64,000 nucleotides of DNA from positions 74,964,740-75,028,739 of the forward strand of contig JALIGW010000001.1 of the NCBI GenBank assembly GCA_023053685.1. The letters are read 5' to 3'. The stretch is from Diadophis punctatus similis. Taxonomy: Eukaryota; Chordata; Lepidosauria; Squamata; Dipsadidae. Every line of letters starts with the position of its first letter. Position 1 is the stretch's first letter. This document shows, piece by piece, positions 12,051-24,959 of the stretch. The notes under the pieces are model-generated. The model saw only the letters and a program-made list of their open reading frames with translations. It did no database searches and was not told where the DNA came from. Position numbers and translations under genes: made by a program.

Positions 12051-12794
12051 ATACAGTATCCAGAGTATATTCAGCTATTATCCCTCTAGTGTTTGTGGAA
12101 TTCGCTGGGTTTAGGACTACAGTTTCCATTCTGCTAGGATTCATAGCATCTAAGAAAATTAGACAATAGGAATGGGACAGGTTTGCTTCAAAAGCTCTGC
12201 TTTTTACCCACTCTGCAAAACAACAGTTTATTAGTCCGTGAGAAAATGACTGACAATGACATAACCAGAGCAAGAAATTTGGTAAATTAATCTTCTATAA
12301 CAAAACACTTAGAAAAGAAGCTCATATATCAAGACTGATTCTGAAATAAGTGTGTATGAGAGAAGAATAGATCAACCTATGCTATTTATATTGCTCCAAA
12401 TAATTCCATCCAACATCTATTGATTTGCAAGTACCATCTAACATATATTGATTTTCCCTGCATGTCAAATTCAATGCTTTTTACTTTCTACTCATTTAAG
12501 AGTTGTCAAAGCAATCTTACTTTCCCAGATTTAGTGATCTGAAGATGACATTTCTGACATTCACCAAACTCTCCCAGTGACATATTTGCAAAGCAGAAAT
12601 AAGGAAGGAAAGACATTTATGTATCTTCTGCCTCTCCTGATTATATGTATATACTGTATATTAATAACTTTGAAATGTGAAAGCATCTTAAAATATATCT
12701 TTGTTGGCACCATAATCTGCATTTGGCACACTACAGCCCCAGTTCATGGACTCCATCGTGCAGAACTGACAATGACATTATGGGCACTTTTATG
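12051..12794. other. Intergenic, nothing recognised
   Basis: No supported exon or repeat. Confidence 0.55.
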
Positions 12795-12796
12795 TA

Positions 12797-13069
12797 CCAT
12801 ATTTTTCAGAGTATAAGATGCACCTTTTTCCCCCCTAAAAGAGAGTGAAAATCTGGGTGCATCTTAAACAACGAATGTAGTCCCGCCCAGCCTCTAAAAT
12901 GGAGCTTTCGGAGGCTGAAAACAGCCTCTCAAATGGAGCTTTGCAAGTCTGTTTGCTAAGGACGTTAGCCAGATAGATGCTGGTAGCCAGATATTTTTTT
13001 CTTATTTTGCTCCCCAAAAATTAAGGTGCGTCTTATACTCCGGTGCGTCTTATAGTCCAAAAAATACGG
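12797..13069. mobile_element. Mariner-type MITE, family M-A
   Basis: Ends CCATATTTTTCAGAGTATAAG and CCAAAAAATACGG between TA dinucleotides (12795-12796, 13070-13071), with GGTGCGTCTTATACTCCGG inside. Confidence 0.85.
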
Positions 13070-13071
13070 TA

Positions 13072-13803
13072 TATGTCCTCAACAACATTTCATCCTCACC
13101 AATCTTTCTTAAATGATTTATGGGACCCTCACATTTTTTCTCATTGAAGTTCTTCTTGCAAGTCTGTGAACGGCTTATGAACTTTTATCTGTCCTCATTT
13201 TCAGAAAGACAGTGAAGGAATGTTCTGGTCTTGCAGTGCTTAAACTACAACGATCAGGTGGGAGACTGGGAAGGTCAGAGGTGGGATGAGACCATTGTTC
13301 CTACAAAGGGGAATCTGTCTAAGTGGCCACACTCTACTGCACGATTTTCTCCCTTTGGTGGCTGACTCAAAATGATTTGGCTCTGTTGCTCAACTGTGAT
13401 GGTAGAATGGGATAAAGCCAATTCTGGAGTGATACAGACATCTGTTTAGAAAGGCCCTTTGTGCCAATACTTCCTGATCTGACAGGTTTAAATACTGGAT
13501 GACACACGAGCACTAAAACAGCCCTAGTTCAACAGCTAAATATTTAATAGCATCTAAACTGAGCTAAAAGTCCAATAACTTTTCTTTTAAATGAATTTCA
13601 GTATCTGGGAATTTGGAAGCAATCTTACTTATCTATATACATTTTCTAAATGGGCTGTTTTCCATCTCTTTTCGCTATATTCTTATTTGGATGCTATTTT
13701 TTTATTACATTTTCTTTCTTTCTTTAATATTAGAATTGACGCAATATAATCAAGTTACTGGTCCTGAAATTAAGCAGAACTTCTGATCTTTTTATTATTA
13801 TTG
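13072..13803. other. Intergenic, nothing recognised
   Basis: No supported exon or repeat. Confidence 0.55.
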
Positions 13804-13811
13804 ATCTATTC

Positions 13812-14246
13812 CAGGGGCAGATTGCTTACTTACCGGTGCCAGTGTGCTGCGCGTGCATCTCCATGTTTCGGGTGCGCGTGTGCTATGCGTGCGCGCCCCC
13901 TCGTGCAATTTTGCTTCTGCGCATGCGCGGAAGCAAAATCTCCCCAAAATCTTGCAAGGGGGTGCGCGCGCGAGAGAGTTTTTGGCGAGATTTTGCTTCT
14001 GCGCATGCACAGAAGCAAAATCTTGCTGAAATCTCTCTCGCACGCGCATCCCCTTGCGAGATTTTGGTGAGATTTTGCTTCCGCACATGTGCAGAAGCAA
14101 AATCGCCCAAAAATTCACCCAAAAAGGTGGCGACGCGCGCGACGGACCGGCGGAGAGGGCTCCAGAGTGGTCACACGCAAATTGCGCAATCGGCCGCTCC
14201 CTACTGGAGCTGCGCACTGGACAGCTCCGGCAGGAACCCACCTCTG
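13812..14246 (-). mobile_element. hAT-type element, family H1, 435 bp
   Basis: Perfect 8-bp TSD ATCTATTC on both sides (13804-13811, 14247-14254). The inside is made of repeated inverted modules with GAAGCAAAATC and GATTTTGCTTC around GCGCATGCGC-type palindromes. The copy at 32291 has exactly the same length. ORFs through it are module artefacts. Confidence 0.9.
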
Positions 14247-14695
14247 ATCTATTCTAATACAAACATGAATCATATCATTTCACTGAATGGGGAAAATACA
14301 GCATTCCCTCTGTAAACAGTATGCTCATTTTGTTGTTGTTGATATGGTAATCAAAGGAAGTCTTCCTAATTATTTAAGATACACAAGGGAAAATGTGGTT
14401 TGCAAAGATCACTCAGGAACGTTGTTCTGGAATGGCTTTTAATTAATTACACTGAATATGTAAGTGAATAATCAACCTTTTCCTCTAAAGCACTGACCTA
14501 TCCTTTCTCTGAATTCATTATAATACTTTACATTCTTTAGTTGCCTCTAATAAATAACTGCAGTGCTAATATTATAATTGGAAAAATTGAAGGGTAAACA
14601 TTTGAGTTGGTTTTTTTAAAAATCCCGTCCCAATAGGCTTGAATTAGAAATTGCATAAAAAATTAAACTGGGCTTCTTTGCAAAAACAATCCGGA
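14247..14695. other. Intergenic, nothing recognised
   Basis: AT-rich, no supported feature. Confidence 0.5.
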
Positions 14696-14845
14696 AAGAA
14701 TATGACACAGAATTAGGGCATCAATGTGAACTGTTTCTAACTCCTGTCAATTAAAATACTTATATAAAGGAAGTGTTAGTTTGATGTTCTCTTTAAAAGA
14801 ATGTTGTTGTGTTAACTTATGCAGATGGTATTTCTACAGTTAATG
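14696..14845. repeat. Left 150-bp direct repeat flanking an LTR
   Basis: From AGAATATGACACAGAATTAG to TTTCTACAGTTAATG. About 94% identical by eye to 15239-15387 and in the same orientation. Confidence 0.85.
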
Positions 14846-15238
14846 TGTCAGGGTTCCAAATAACACCCCCAATGAAAGAAGACTCAGAGACTAGACATTC
14901 CTCAGAGTTCCATTTTATTAGAGATGTCATATTGGCACATCTGGGAATACCCGAATCTGAAAGCTTCCAGGTTTTTCCCATCCAAAAGAAAGTCCAAGTC
15001 CCTTCCCCTGCACCCACATGTCCATCACATGGTCCAATCAATGCACCGTCCCAACTAGAGATGCCTCCCAGCCACACCCCTCCAGGTGCAGGTCAGAGTG
15101 ACCTTGACTCTCGGAGAAAGGAATGTTATTATGACTATATATCTCCCCAGCTCCCTACAATCCCCCTCCCAGTTTCCCACAGCACTAAACGTGGCAGGCC
15201 TGAAGATCCAAGGCCCAAGATGGCTTCCCGGCCTGACA
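14846..15238 (-). mobile_element. Solo LTR (endogenous retrovirus type)
   Basis: A 393-bp element with TGTCAGG and CCTGACA ends, both complete. In minus orientation it has a TATATAG box (GAGATATATAGTC) and an AATAAA signal (14919-14914), the normal U3-R-U5 order. No internal proviral sequence is present. Instead of a 4-6 bp duplication it has 150-bp direct repeats on both sides. A 146-codon plus-strand frame across it is not a gene. Confidence 0.75.
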
Positions 15239-15387
15239 GAAGAATATGACATAGGCCATCAACGTGAACTGTTTCTAACTCCTGTCAGTTAAAATACTTA
15301 TATAAAGGAAGTGTTAGTTTGATGTTCTCTTTTAAAAATGTTGATGTGTTAACTTATACAGATGGTACAGTATTTCTACAGTTAATG
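15239..15387. repeat. Right 149-bp direct repeat flanking an LTR
   Basis: A copy of 14696-14845 with a few substitutions and small indels, directly abutting the LTR end. Confidence 0.85.
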
Positions 15388-15488
15388 GCTAAAACACAGG
15401 GTAAAGGGTTTAAATGGGAAAAATGCATAGTAAAGTTTGACAAGATAATTATTAGATAGCAATAGCTCTTTTTTAAAATTTCTCCATA

Positions 15489-15698
15489 CAGTAGAACCTC
15501 TGGTCACAAACGCTTCTGAGCATGACCAAATTAGGTTCCGACCAAAAAATTCACATTTCCCCCCCTGCAGCCGATGTCCCCTTCCGCGCCATTTTTTTTA
15601 TAAGCGCCAAATTTCCAAAATTAGGTTCGGGTCATGACCAAATCGGTTTACGACCAAAGTTATGGAACTAATTATGGTTGTGACCAGAGGTTCTACTA
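15489..15698. mobile_element. Mariner-type MITE, family M-C
   Basis: Terminal inverted repeats CAGTAGAACCTCTGGTCAC (one mismatch at the right end) between TA dinucleotides. 210 bp, no coding capacity. Confidence 0.85.
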
Positions 15699-15760
15699 TA
15701 TTTCCTCTGGACGTATCCATAATATATCAGTCAAGCTTTGAAAAGAAAGTGCATTGCAGT

Positions 15761-15945
<185 letters not shown>

Positions 15946-16621
15946 GTGTTTTTATATGCTCTTAAATCCAGACACCACATTTGCAAGTGCCCTGAAAAAG
16001 CATGGCATCATTTATTTGTAAACTGTCTGGTGTATTAAAAGCCAGGTACCCAGTAAGTACTACTGTACTTATAAGTAAACCAACAAAGGCTAGAATTGTG
16101 AATCAACACAGATTTATTCAAAAGTAATCCTTACTGGGTTCACTAAAACTTACTCTTACATGTATAAGGTTTGTTTATCAAACTGGTTTCATGTAGATGT
16201 TAAACAGAGTGGGAGAGAGAGTATTGAGCCTTGCAGCACTGCATACATGAGAGACTATAAGTAAGATCTCCCCCCACCTTCCAATACCAATTGAAATTCA
16301 TGACAGAGAAAGGAGGAGAACTACCATATGCCTCCTATTCCCAACTTCTAAAGCTGGTCCAAAAGAATACCATGATTGATGGAATTTTAAAGTAATTGAG
16401 AGATGGATACACACCCTATCCTAACTCCATCACAGGTCATCAACAAGCACAACCAACGCCATCTCTGGGCTCGGGGAGGACATAAGAAATGGCTTTGAAG
16501 AACAAGTGGAAGAACCACTAATAAAGTCAGATAAGAGGGGCTTGAGCCCTGGCCAAGAAACTACTTTGAGTAAATGTTTCAGTCAGGTCCCTCCCTAGTT
16601 CTCATGAAGATGGAGTAATTC
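15946..16621. other. Intergenic, nothing recognised
   Basis: No supported exon or repeat. Confidence 0.5.
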
Positions 16622-16735
16622 ATTTAATAATCACAGTGACTCAGTTAATTACCATCATAAAATGATGGTAAAATTGTGTTCATGTAGTGATTTGACTTAG
16701 GAGCGCAATGACTGTGGTGCCCACATACAGGTACT
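16622..16735. mobile_element. Decayed M-B-type MITE remnant
   Basis: TTCATTTAATAATCACAGTGAC and ACATACAGGTAC resemble the right part of M-B elements. Confidence 0.4.
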
Positions 16736-16753
16736 GAATGTAAGATAGCAAGT

Positions 16754-17786
<1,033 letters not shown>

Positions 17787-17788
17787 AC

Positions 17789-17828
17789 TGGTGGCAGCGG
17801 TGGGATTTCAACCCACGCCCCCGAAGAC
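17789..17828 (+). other. tRNA-Leu primer-binding site with extended match
   Basis: Starts with TGG (complement of CCA) and continues about 40 nt complementary to the 3' part of a tRNA-Leu (acceptor, T arm, variable-arm end). The normal PBS is 18 nt. One or two mismatches fall at T-loop positions 56-57. Sequence then switches directly into an M-B MITE tail. The tRNA identity is from memory. Confidence 0.65.
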
Positions 17829-17874
17829 CAAAATTCTGGGCAAAATTGTGGTTGTAAGTCAAGGACTACCTGTA
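17829..17874. mobile_element. M-B MITE tail fragment
   Basis: AAATTGTGGTTGTAAGTCAA followed by GGACTACCTG and TA; the right end of an M-B element, joined directly to the tRNA-Leu match. Confidence 0.7.
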
Positions 17875-17876
17875 AT

Positions 17877-18240
17877 AGGAATATGAAGCCATGTCTGAAA
17901 TTACACTGGTCTACAGAGAACAGGTCCTTTGCAAGTTAGTCCCGCCCTAGGACCAGAATATTGGATAAGACACCTTTTCCTACAGCCCAAACTCAGTAAG
18001 GGATGCAAGCAAACTTTCTACACAATTAAAAGCAAAATGTGTGGCTGTGCAGGCTAACCTTTGGCACCAGTGTCAAGGCCATCTGAAGGAGATTGTTTTT
18101 ATATTAACATAATGAAGCTTTTCTATAAAATGAAAAATCCTGACTGGTCAGGAATCCCCACCAAGCAGATAAGTTCTAAGCATATACAGTATGCTGAGTT
18201 ATTTATTAATTAATTAAATGCATGACTCTGGGTGGTGTAT
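17877..18240. other. Intergenic, nothing recognised
   Basis: No supported feature. Confidence 0.5.
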
Positions 18241-18400
<160 letters not shown>

Positions 18401-18639
18401 ACATGTAAACAATCATGATAAAAATATTAAAAACAGTATTAAAAATAAAATATTATTAAAATAAAAATATACAAGGCAGAGACAGAGAGAGAGAGAGATA
18501 AAGTAAAACCACTTAGTAGTAGAGACATCTAAATATGTCTCCACTTCCCTGGGAACACACCAGATTTGGTGACATAAGCAAATCTTAGGACTTCTGGAAC
18601 ATCAAGAGGGATGGAGCTAACCTAATTTGAGAGGGAAAA

Positions 18640-19360
18640 TGTCCTGTAAAGAAGGTCCCATGTCAGATAAGACCCACCATCTGGGACTTAGCAAATGCTA
18701 CTGCTTAGTTTACATCTTAATAAGTTTGCAGCTGACGGAGGTTATGGCCACCACTTCAGTTGGTGTTCCAGTTACACCTTACTTGATTAGAAAGCCTTGG
18801 TGACAAGAACTCACCACTTAGTTGGATTACTACAACATCCCCTACACGGGGCAATCTTTGGAAATGACCTGGAAGCTGCAATGTGTCCCAAAAGAAGCAA
18901 CATACTACTGACAGCGCAATCTGGTCATTGTAAAGTTGTAACTGTAACATTTACTAAAGTCCCACCACTGGTTTTCTAGTAGTGCTGGCTATCACCTACA
19001 AAGGCCTACATGATGTAGCACCAGTTTACTTCAAGCCCTGCCTAACCAATGTTGAATCTGCTTGTCTAATAAAATATCATGAAAAGGCCTGCTCAGTCCA
19101 TACTCAATGTGATGACACGGGAATATGGACCATGTGGCAGGCCTTTTCTGCTATGACCCTGTACTCCTTGTTCCCACAGCCTCTGCCTCTTGGCAACCAT
19201 AAAAACAGCAATATTCCACCACCCTTTTCATTAGAACTGAACATTTATAGTGGCTTTGGGGGAGGAGTTTCTTTATTATGTGGCAAGTTACTTCAAACTG
19301 TGTTCTACAGAATTTGGAGTTTTGTGGGAACTTGATAGGGTTCCATCAGGTGAGAAATTT
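18640..19360 (+). mobile_element. L2-like LINE remnant, RT C-terminus
   Basis: Plus-strand frames give decayed L2/CR1-type pieces: LDYYNIPYTG, LAITYKGLHDVAPVYFKPCL and a following Trp/Pro-containing end. Frames are broken. Confidence 0.5.
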
Positions 19361-20100
19361 AAGGGCAAAGGGGGAAAATTCACCTGAATCCCACCACTTT
19401 TATGTTTCTGGAGTATTGTCTTCTTGATCAGAGGTTCTGAGATTTTTTTTTAAGCTAACAGGTTTTGTGTCCTGAAAAATTTAGAAATTAGTGTTGCCAA
19501 ATTGGGTCGGGATACAAATCAAATACAGATCATCCTGCTTTCAATGATATTAATATAATAATTTGGCCCTTAGACAGCAGATGAGTTATTCAATCCTCCT
19601 GGGGATTCAGTCACCGGCAACAAACCTTACATTCTTTTTTCATTTATATTCAGTCCTAACACTACATGTACAAATCCATAAAATCTCCCGCCGAAGGGAT
19701 TATGCAGTATTATTTGTGACAAGTTGTAAATTTCCTAGTTAATCAGTGTAACAAGAAGAACAAATAAGAGGCTTGGCATTTAAATGGGCTGAAGTGGTTT
19801 AATATAGCTTTCATAGCATGTGTTTAAAAATAGGTTACATATTTACAGAATATTGGCCTTCAGAGATGGCAGATTAAGAAATGTCATGGTGGTATTTTAC
19901 AGTTGCATGGTAGTTAGTTACAATTCTCATGTATTTTACCCTCAAGGTGGAAAACCAAATTGCTGTGTATAGATTCTGAGTGGAAAAATCACAGTAGGAA
20001 AAAGGTTTGAAACTTCATGAAACTGCCATTGTTTAAATGACCAACCTCTTCTTTAAAATTATACTTTTATTTTTAAAAAATTGTCCCCAGTTCAAATGCT
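19361..20100. other. Intergenic, nothing recognised
   Basis: AT-rich, no supported feature. Confidence 0.5.
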
Positions 20101-20697
20101 AAATTTGTGTCCAGCAACAGTTGGGATATTTCTCATCAACACCTAGGAAAAATACAAGGCTGCCCTTAGGAATTAGCAAGGCCTGCAGGCAGGGAGGAAC
20201 AGAGCTCAGCTGAGGAGCATGAACCACCCCCTTCTGATGCAAGAGCTTGGAGAGTGCAGAGGAGGCAGGATCAGCTCCAACAGAGGAGGCCACTAATGAG
20301 GAGAGGGCTCTGCCCAGCTTCACCAGGCACACCTGGGGAATGAGACTTAAGGAGATGCTGTGGGGAGGGGCATTTGTCTGGAACAAATGCTGAGTTCCTG
20401 GAGTATTGTGTGCCAACTTTTGAACTTGCCAAGAATCCTTGCATTCTTGTGTGGTGTTCTGGACTGATTATCTGTATCTTTTGCCCCCTGAACTCCTTGC
20501 TTTGTTCTTGTTTTGCTAGATAAATTTTGGATTTCTTGCTGTGCAGCCTTGGTGCAGACAACACTGGGCTGGACTAAGTGCGACCAGAGGCTGTTTGAGG
20601 TTTGTTTGGGGGAGATTTGGAGCACTAAAAGGGCCGGTTTGAACTGCCAGCTGTTTCTGTTATCTCTGTGCCATGCTCTGGGTCATCAGAGATGATC
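20101..20697 (+). other. Unclassified repeat-like block
   Basis: Higher GC than the flanks, with phrases such as GGTGCAGACAACACTGGGCTGGAC and GGAGCACTAAAAGGGCCGG that I associate with interspersed repeats, possibly an LTR. Ends and TSD not found. Confidence 0.3.
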
Positions 20698-20839
20698 AGG
20701 CTGCTGGTACTGTATAAGAATGAGTTGCATTCTGCAATTCGGTTCACCCAATGACAATAGAGGGGTTTATCAGCCCCTCCTACCAGTGCTGAGCTCATGC
20801 TAAATAACCAGACAAACTGTTGGCTTTGTGAGAATGGTG

Positions 20840-21375
20840 CAGGATTGGCAGTGGGAAGGCCCAGATTCTGATCTGCCTTCAGCTGCCAAAGCTCCTGGAT
20901 GATGGTAGCTCTCTCAACTCAACCTATCTTATAGGACAGTGATGGCGAACCTTTTTTAGCTCGGGTGCCAAAAGGGTGTGCGCGCGTGTGATAGTGTGCA
21001 TGTGCGTGCCCACAACCATAATGCAATGTCCTCCCCCGTGCATGCACACAACTCCCACACTTCCCCCCACGCATGCGCAGAACTCCCCGCACTGCCCCCC
21101 GCGCATGCGCACAGGCCTCACTGAAGCCTCCGGACTTCCGGTAGGCCCGTTGGGTCATTTTTTGCCATCCCCAGGATTCAGGAGAGCGAAAACGGACAAA
21201 AAGAAGGCCGAAAATCAGCTGACCAGCGCGCACATGTGCGCTGGAGCTGACATAGGGCAATGCCTCGCGTGCCCTCAGATATGGCTCCGCGTGCCACCTA
21301 TGGCACCCGTGCCATAGGTTCGCCATCACTGTTATAGGACTTCTGGGGTGGGAAAAATGAAGAGTACATGTGAAA
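20840..21375 (+). mobile_element. tRNA-type SINE fragment split by an H2 element
   Basis: CCCAGATTCTGATCTGCCTTC, CTCTCAACTCAACCTATCTTA and, after the insertion, TAGGACTTCTGGGGTGGG form one tRNA SINE of the type at 7767-8718. The H2 element and its TSD account for the gap. Confidence 0.55.
20937..21331 (+). mobile_element. hAT-type element, family H2, 395 bp
   Basis: Ends CAGTGATGGCGAACCT and AGGTTCGCCATCACTG form perfect inverted termini; perfect 8-bp TSD TTATAGGA. Contains GCGCATGCGC at 21101. Confidence 0.93.
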
Positions 21376-22016
21376 TGATTATGTTATCCATTCAGTCATG
21401 TCTGACACTTGCCGATTCTATGGGCAGGTCTCTCCACAACTTCCAATCTTGCCCTATTTCTTTGTGTTGTTCTTTGCTCCTGCTAGTGTCAGTTTTGATG
21501 GTGTCCAGCCACTGTGTTATTCGGCCAGCCTGGTTTCCTTTTACCGCTAACTCTTCCAAACCTAATTGCTTTCTCCAATGAATTCGCCTTTATGACATGG
21601 CCAAAATAAGTGGGACATAGTTTTGTGATTTTGCCCTCCAGTGACAGGTCTGGTGTTATGCACTCCAGTACTAGCTTGTTAGTCACCTTTGCTGTCCAAG
21701 GAACACGCAGAGCCTTCTCCAGCACCAGAGCTCAAACTAGTTGATTTTCTTCCTGTCTTGCTTTTTTTAAGGTCCAATTTTCACAACCACACATAGTTAC
21801 GGGGAACAAAATAGAGAGGATAACCTACATTTGGTTACCAGGCTGATGTCCTTGCTTTTCAAAAATCTGCCTCATATTCATCATTGCTGGGCGACCCAGT
21901 GCAATCTGACGTTTTATTTCTGAGCTGCATTTTATTCCAATATTGTATTTCTGGACCTGGTGAATTACTCTGCAAAACGCTTGCCAAGAAAATTCTACAT
22001 AATACATAGGCACCAT
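21376..22016 (-). mobile_element. RTE/Bov-B LINE fragment
   Basis: The minus-strand frame at 21725-21489 reads LRVPWTAKVTNKLVLECI, SLEGKITKLCPTYFGHVIKA and GKRKPGWP, the Bov-B reverse-transcriptase C-terminal pattern. Frames further right are broken. Confidence 0.8.
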
Positions 22017-22559
22017 ATAAATCTAATACATAGATAAATGAATGCAGTCAATTGTGTTTTGCAGTCAACAAACCACAGTGTTTAAAACAAACACTGGCTT
22101 AGTCTAATGGACTATAATAGTAACTTCATCTTTTTTTGAATGGATTGCCCTTTGCCTTTCTGCTTATTTAGCCTCTTCAAGCTGGTGACCTTCAGATAGT
22201 TTTGAAGATTTGGGGAATTGTAACTATGGGATAGACGACCTTGGGGGAAGGAGTATTGGCATGCAGAAAATGTCCATGCCAATCCTGTTTCTTGATCCAC
22301 AAAATGCCATTTCCTCTCAATTTAAGAAACATTTTTCTTTCCCAACAATTAGCCAAGAGTGAAGTCATTTGCCAGCAGATAAAAATGCATAGTGCAACTT
22401 CTCTTGTAAGTGCTCCTCTTCCAGCTGTTGAAATATTTTAAGATATCTTAGATTGCATTATTTTAAATGTCAGTCTTTAAAACACACACTTGGTGAAAGG
22501 AGGGGCAAGGGACATATCTTCCTTGCACCATCTGCTCTGCTCATTACTTTTGAGCTGAT
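22017..22559. other. Intergenic, nothing recognised
   Basis: No supported feature. Confidence 0.5.
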
Positions 22560-22790
22560 GCAGCATTTTGTTGTTAGTTGAGAAGTTGTGTCCGACCCAT
22601 CGCGACCCCATGAACAACATTCCTCCAAGCCTTCCTGTTCTCTACCATCCTCTGGAATCAATTTAAGCTCATGCCGACTGCTTCAGTGACTCCATCCAGC
22701 CACCTCATTCTCTGTCGTCCCCTTCTTCTTTTGCCCTTGATCTTTCCCAGCATTAGGCTCTTCTCCAGTGAGTCCTTCAAGCTACTAAAC
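22560..22790 (-). mobile_element. Bov-B LINE 3' UTR fragment
   Basis: The TGTTGTTAGTTGAGAAGTTG and GTGTCCGACCCATCGCGACC phrases are typical of the squamate Bov-B 3' end. Confidence 0.75.
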
Positions 22791-23205
22791 CAATTATGTA
22801 CGTAAAATTTTGCTTTCCTAAAGGCATGTAAGAAATAATACGGTTAAACCTGGCCTGGGTTGTTTAAAAAGTATCTAAATCTATGTCACATGCTAAGCAA
22901 ATAGCAATAGAATTGTCATGAACTTTATGAACTAGGATGCTAGGATGGCAACATGGTTTAAAGATCTTCCTGGTTTTAGGCAGTCTTTCTCTAACTAAGA
23001 CTGGGTTTTGGTTGAGATCTGTGCAAGAAAATTGGCAAGCTTCCTACAGAACTGGTCCTGGTTTTTGATGCCTATCTCCATGAATTATAATAGAGAAAGA
23101 AGGCTTTGTTAATATCAGATTAATACCAGGAAGTAAAAAAGCAAAATGAGTTGAATTTAGGAACCTAGTCTGACTTAAATGATCAGCTATCTCCCTGCAG
23201 TGAAA
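22791..23205. other. Intergenic, nothing recognised
   Basis: No supported feature. Confidence 0.5.
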
Positions 23206-24730
23206 ATGCCTAATCAAGCTGGGCTAAAAATTTTGGATACAATATAAACTTAGATCAATGGGATAAAATTTGGAATAAAAACTATAAATTAATTAAATCA
23301 AGTGCATGCAAAGAAAATCTATATAAGATGTATTATAGATGGCATTTACCCCCAGCAAGATTGGCCAAAATGTACTCAAATTTTACCCCTAAATGTTGGA
23401 AATGTGATTATAAAAATGGCTCCTACTATCATATGTGGTGGACCTGTCCAGATATAAAAAAAATTGGCATAAAATTCAAATATGGCTGGAGGAAATAACA
23501 AAACTAAAAATAAATATGAAACCGGAAACATTTCTACTGGGAATACTGGACCAGAATATGGAGGGAAATATTACTATATTATACTACACATTCTCACAGC
23601 AGCAAGAATCAGTTTAGCACAATATTGGAAAGAAGGAGGTGTACCAACCAAAAATATAATAATTAAGAAGATTTTAGAATGCACAGAATTAGATAAAATG
23701 ACATTAGAATTGAAGGAAAAGGAAAATTCGGAATACTATGAAATTTGGAATTTATTCTATGATTGGCTTGAAAAGAGAAAATAAAACAAATATGTTAATG
23801 ATTTAACTTAGTAATATATATTGGACTTTATTAACTTTAAGTTAGAGATATTTATTTATTATTAAAATTTATTTATTAAAATTTCTATGCCGCCCAACTC
23901 CCGGGGGACTCTGGGTGGCTCACAGCAGGTATAGAAACATATAATAAGTAAAAACAATTTTAAAAAAGCCATATTAAAATACTATCCATTTAAAAAACTT
24001 TCATTCATACCCCGCCTGCCGGAAGAGCCAAGTTTTTATTGCTTTACGGAAGGCCAGCAGGGTGGAGATAATCCTGATCTCTGGAGGGAGTTGGTTCCAA
24101 AGGGAGGGGGCTCCCACAGAGAAGGCTCTCCCCCTCGGCCCCGCCAACCGGCATTGTTTGGTCGATGGGACCTGGAGGAGACCCACTCTGTGGGACCTAA
24201 CCGGTCATAGGGAGGTATGCGGCAGGATGCGGTCCCGAAGGTAACCTGGCCCTGGGCCATGTAGGGCTTTAAAGGTTAAAACCAACACCTTGAATTGGAT
24301 CCGGAGACTAATGGGCAACCAATGCAGCTGGTGGAGAATTGGTGTTACGTGGGTGCATCTGGGTACACCCACCACAGCTCGCGCAGCTGCATTTTGCACC
24401 AATTGCAGTCGCCGGACACTCTTCAAGGGTAGCCCCATGTAGAGCGCATTGCAGTAATCCAGCTGTGAGGTGATAAGGGACGATAAATATTTATATGCTA
24501 TATAAAGATAAATATTTATATGCTATGTAAAAAGGTGATATAAATATAGAATTACAGTATGTTAAATTAGGAATAGCATGAATTGATCGTCGATATAAAA
24601 TACCGTATGATAACCCTAGAAGTATAAATGTATATATGTAACTGTTTTGTTTTGTTTTGTTAAATGTTTTGTTCATCTTTTTTAATGTATATAAACGAAT
24701 AAAAATTATTATTATTTTAAAAAAGAAAAT
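23206..24730 (+). mobile_element. L1 LINE fragment, split by L2-like LINE
   Basis: L1 ORF2 C-terminal pieces: YRWHLPPARLAKMYS, CWKC...YHMWWTC zinc-knuckle-like motif (frameshifted near 23460), AARISLAQYWKE. The A/T-rich 3' UTR and tail resume at 24484-24730 after the inserted LINE. Confidence 0.75.
23864..24483 (-). mobile_element. L2-like LINE fragment inside L1
   Basis: Minus-strand pieces VRRLQLVQNAAARAVVGVP, LHWLPISLRIQFKVLVLTFK and ALHGPGPGYLRDR (24438-24205), then LAGPRGRAFSVGAPSLWNQL; the left end carries the 3' terminal TTCTATGCCGCCCAACTCCC phrase. Clear 5' truncation. Confidence 0.8.
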
Positions 24731-24959
24731 GCCTAATCAGTGCCTTTTCCATCTCTTCTGCTGGAAGGCAGATTCAATAGCACAACTATTCGTTGTTGAT
24801 CTGGATGCCCTAAACACAATTTAAAAACTTTCCTAAAGGCTTAAGAGGCACCCAAATCTTGGGGGGGAGGGGCATTTCAAAGAGCAACCACCACAACAGA
24901 AAAATCTAGAAAATGCCGATCCTTAAGAGCATGTGAGGCAAGGAGAAATAAATAAATAG

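Noticed and set aside
13798..14315. ORFs of 60-159 codons on both strands
   Set aside because: They lie within the H1 element and just repeat the translated GAAGCAAAATC modules.
14809..15252. 146-codon plus-strand ORF
   Set aside because: It runs across a solo LTR from its flank, antisense to the LTR signals, and has no domain.
17789..17828. Possible tRNA-Leu gene on the minus strand
   Set aside because: Only the 3' half of the tRNA is present. The D arm, anticodon and acceptor 5' strand are missing, so it reads as a primer-binding site extension.
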